Shown here in pieces: positions 5,643-6,287 of a stretch of 6,287 nucleotides of DNA; within the stretch, counting starts at the first letter, position 1; each line of letters opens with the position of its first letter. The notes below the pieces were generated by a model. That model had not been told where the DNA came from. It was given only the letters and a program-made list of their open reading frames with translations, and made no database searches. A program made the position numbers and the translations under genes. Origin of the DNA: Anaerolineae bacterium (lineage in GTDB: Bacteria > Chloroflexota > Anaerolineae > Promineifilales > Promineifilaceae); the NCBI GenBank assembly GCA_014879345.1, contig JACSSI010000312.1, positions 1 to 6,287 of the forward strand, written 5' to 3'.

Positions 5643-5651
5643 TGCTATAAT
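5643..5651 (+). promoter_or_regulatory. Extended -10 promoter giving a probably leaderless mRNA
   Basis: TGCTATAAT contains a perfect TATAAT at 5646-5651 plus the TG of an extended -10. No recognisable -35 is present, as is usual for this class. Transcription would begin about 7 nt downstream, at or next to the A of the ATG at 5658. No Shine-Dalgarno fits in the six bases between them, so translation is most likely leaderless. Confidence 0.65.
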
Positions 5652-5657
5652 GAGCCA

Positions 5658-5867
5658 ATGGATACAGACGCAAATTATCTCAATGTCGATAAAACGATGA
5701 TGGTCGTTTCATCCTTAGATGACCCTACGGATGAAACAGTATATTGGTCATCTAAATCCCCCCTTGAACGGTTGGCCGCTATTGAATTGATGCGCCAAAT
5801 AATCTATGGCTACGATCCAGCTACCACCAGACTTCAAAGAGTTCTTACAATTACTGAACGCACATAA
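5658..5867 (+). CDS. Small putative antitoxin-like partner of the nucleotidyltransferase
   Basis: This 69-residue soluble protein has no known catalytic motif and no signal or membrane segment. Recognisable stretches are VYWSSKSPLERLAAIELMRQ (residues 28-47, helical) and the C-terminal DPATTRLQRVLTITER. I recall this arrangement from small hypothetical proteins encoded just before nucleotidyltransferases in Chloroflexota and Cyanobacteria. A role as partner or antitoxin is inferred from position and size, not shown. It is preceded by a strong extended -10 box with no room for a ribosome binding site. Its last 62 nt are also the start of the next gene in the +1 frame, so the pair is probably translated in a coupled way. 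It appears intact. Confidence 0.8.
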   Translation: MDTDANYLNVDKTMMVVSSLDDPTDETVYWSSKSPLERLAAIELMRQIIYGYDPATTRLQRVLTITERT

Positions 5868-6255
5868 TGTTAAATATCTTTTGATTGGCGGCTACGCGGT
5901 TGGCTATCACGGCTACCCACGCGCTACAGTTGACATGGATATTTGGGTGGCGATTCATCCCCAAAATGCGGAAAAAATTGTAACCGTACTGAAAGAATTT
6001 GGTTTCAACTTGCCTGAATTAAACGCCGATATCTTCTTAGAGAAAGACAAGATTATTCGTATGGGCATCCCACCGATGCGTTTAGAGATTTTGACAACCA
6101 TATCTGGAGTCGAATTTGAAGCGTGTTATCAAAATCGTATCGAGGATGATTTAGATGGTGTCAAAATCAGCTTGATTGGTTTGGACGACTTGAAGCGTAA
6201 TAAATTATCCAGTGGGCGCTATAAAGACTTGAATGATTTGGAAAACCTGCCATAA
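5806..6255 (+). CDS. Nucleotidyltransferase-fold protein (DUF6036/AbiEii-like toxin candidate)
   Basis: This 149-residue soluble protein has minimal nucleotidyltransferase signs. These are LLIGGYAVGYHGYPRATVDM with the GG signature at residues 28-29, the metal-binding pair Asp43-x-Asp45 (DMDIWV), and a third likely acid Glu94 in PPMRLEILTTI. A conserved basic/acidic C-terminal helix follows (LDDLKRNKLSSGRYKDLNDL, ending LENLP). Proteins of this fold in small two-gene modules include AbiEii/MenT-type toxins that transfer nucleotides to tRNA or protein, and here the target cannot be told. The ATG at 5806 is the only good start. It keeps the family-like N-terminus (LPPDFKEFLQLLNAHNVKYL) and forces a 62-nt overlap with the upstream gene. 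No Shine-Dalgarno precedes it, so it probably depends on translation of the first gene. It looks full-length and intact. Confidence 0.88.
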   Translation: MATIQLPPDFKEFLQLLNAHNVKYLLIGGYAVGYHGYPRATVDMDIWVAIHPQNAEKIVTVLKEFGFNLPELNADIFLEKDKIIRMGIPPMRLEILTTISGVEFEACYQNRIEDDLDGVKISLIGLDDLKRNKLSSGRYKDLNDLENLP

Positions 6256-6287
6256 AATCTATAGTATTTCCCTCTAACGGCCGTTCC

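Larger units (their letters stand above)
5428..5645. other. Repeat-rich spacer between the two toxin-antitoxin-type modules
   Basis: No gene is seen. In order it holds an AACGGCCGTT (5454-5463), three tandem AAGATTR heptamers (5472-5492), a double-hairpin repeat (5503-5560), another AACGGCCGTT (5565-5574), and three degenerate heptamers AACTGAG/AACGGAT/AACTGAT (5584-5604). A short AT-rich stretch then leads into the promoter of the next module. Confidence 0.7.
174..6285. repeat. Highly iterated palindrome AACGGCCGTT, 11 exact copies
   Basis: Exact copies start at 174, 2779, 2986, 3247, 4268, 4439, 4956, 5176, 5454, 5565 and 6276. Six lie in intact genes: one in mrpD and three in mrpA, all read Thr-Ala-Val, and two in the CBS gene, read Asn-Gly-Arg. 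One lies in the decayed antitoxin and four are intergenic. One-to-three-base variants occur near 1567, 1923, 2526, 2598, 3466 and 3900. The copy at 4268 extends to a 14-bp palindrome. About 0.006 copies would be expected by chance in random sequence of this length. Confidence 0.92.

Noticed and set aside
174..6285. AACGGCCGTT as an operator of one regulator
   Set aside because: Most copies are inside genes, far from promoters, and in conserved reading frames. A regulon operator would be confined to upstream regions.

Overview
The window looks like a chromosomal segment of a moderate-GC bacterium. I lean towards a filamentous-type Chloroflexota lineage (Anaerolineae-like), because of the gene families and the dense short interspersed repeats, but no marker gene fixes the taxonomy and this is inference.

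Positions 1-4670 (minus strand) hold the promoter-proximal part of an Mrp/Mnh multisubunit Na+/H+ antiporter operon. In transcription order it runs: a two-CBS-domain cytoplasmic protein (4670-4197), mrpA (4200-1885), mrpB (1739-1308), mrpC (1308-961) and a 3'-truncated mrpD (890-1, running off the left edge). The CBS gene overlaps mrpA by ATGA and mrpB overlaps mrpC by TAATG. The mrpA-mrpB and mrpC-mrpD junctions are instead spread apart by hairpin-forming repeats. MrpA and MrpD are the two proton-pumping, complex I-like subunits, and B and C are small membrane subunits needed for assembly. The CBS protein is a plausible nucleotide-sensing regulator of the complex. mrpE, F and G would be expected to the left, outside the window.

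Positions 4671-5050 are intergenic. They hold the ribosome binding site of the CBS gene, two adjacent hairpins with T-runs (a bidirectional terminator-like element and a plus-strand terminator), an imperfect polypurine/polypyrimidine inverted repeat, and a plus-strand extended -10 promoter.

Positions 5051-5427 (plus strand) hold a decayed type II toxin-antitoxin pair. The VapB/DUF2281-like antitoxin is broken by two stops and a one-base insertion. The VapC/PIN toxin keeps only its first ~21 and last ~19 residues. Positions 5428-5645 are repeat-rich spacer.

Positions 5658-6255 (plus strand) hold an intact two-gene module: a small putative antitoxin-like protein overlapped by 62 nt by a nucleotidyltransferase-fold protein. 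It is preceded by an extended -10 box placed so close to the ATG that the mRNA is probably leaderless.

The most unusual property is a 10-bp palindrome, AACGGCCGTT, present in 11 exact copies in 6.3 kb, both inside genes and between them. This is reminiscent of the cyanobacterial HIP1 element but has a different sequence. Several other repeats here have a 7-nt period, resembling the heptanucleotide STRR repeats of cyanobacteria.
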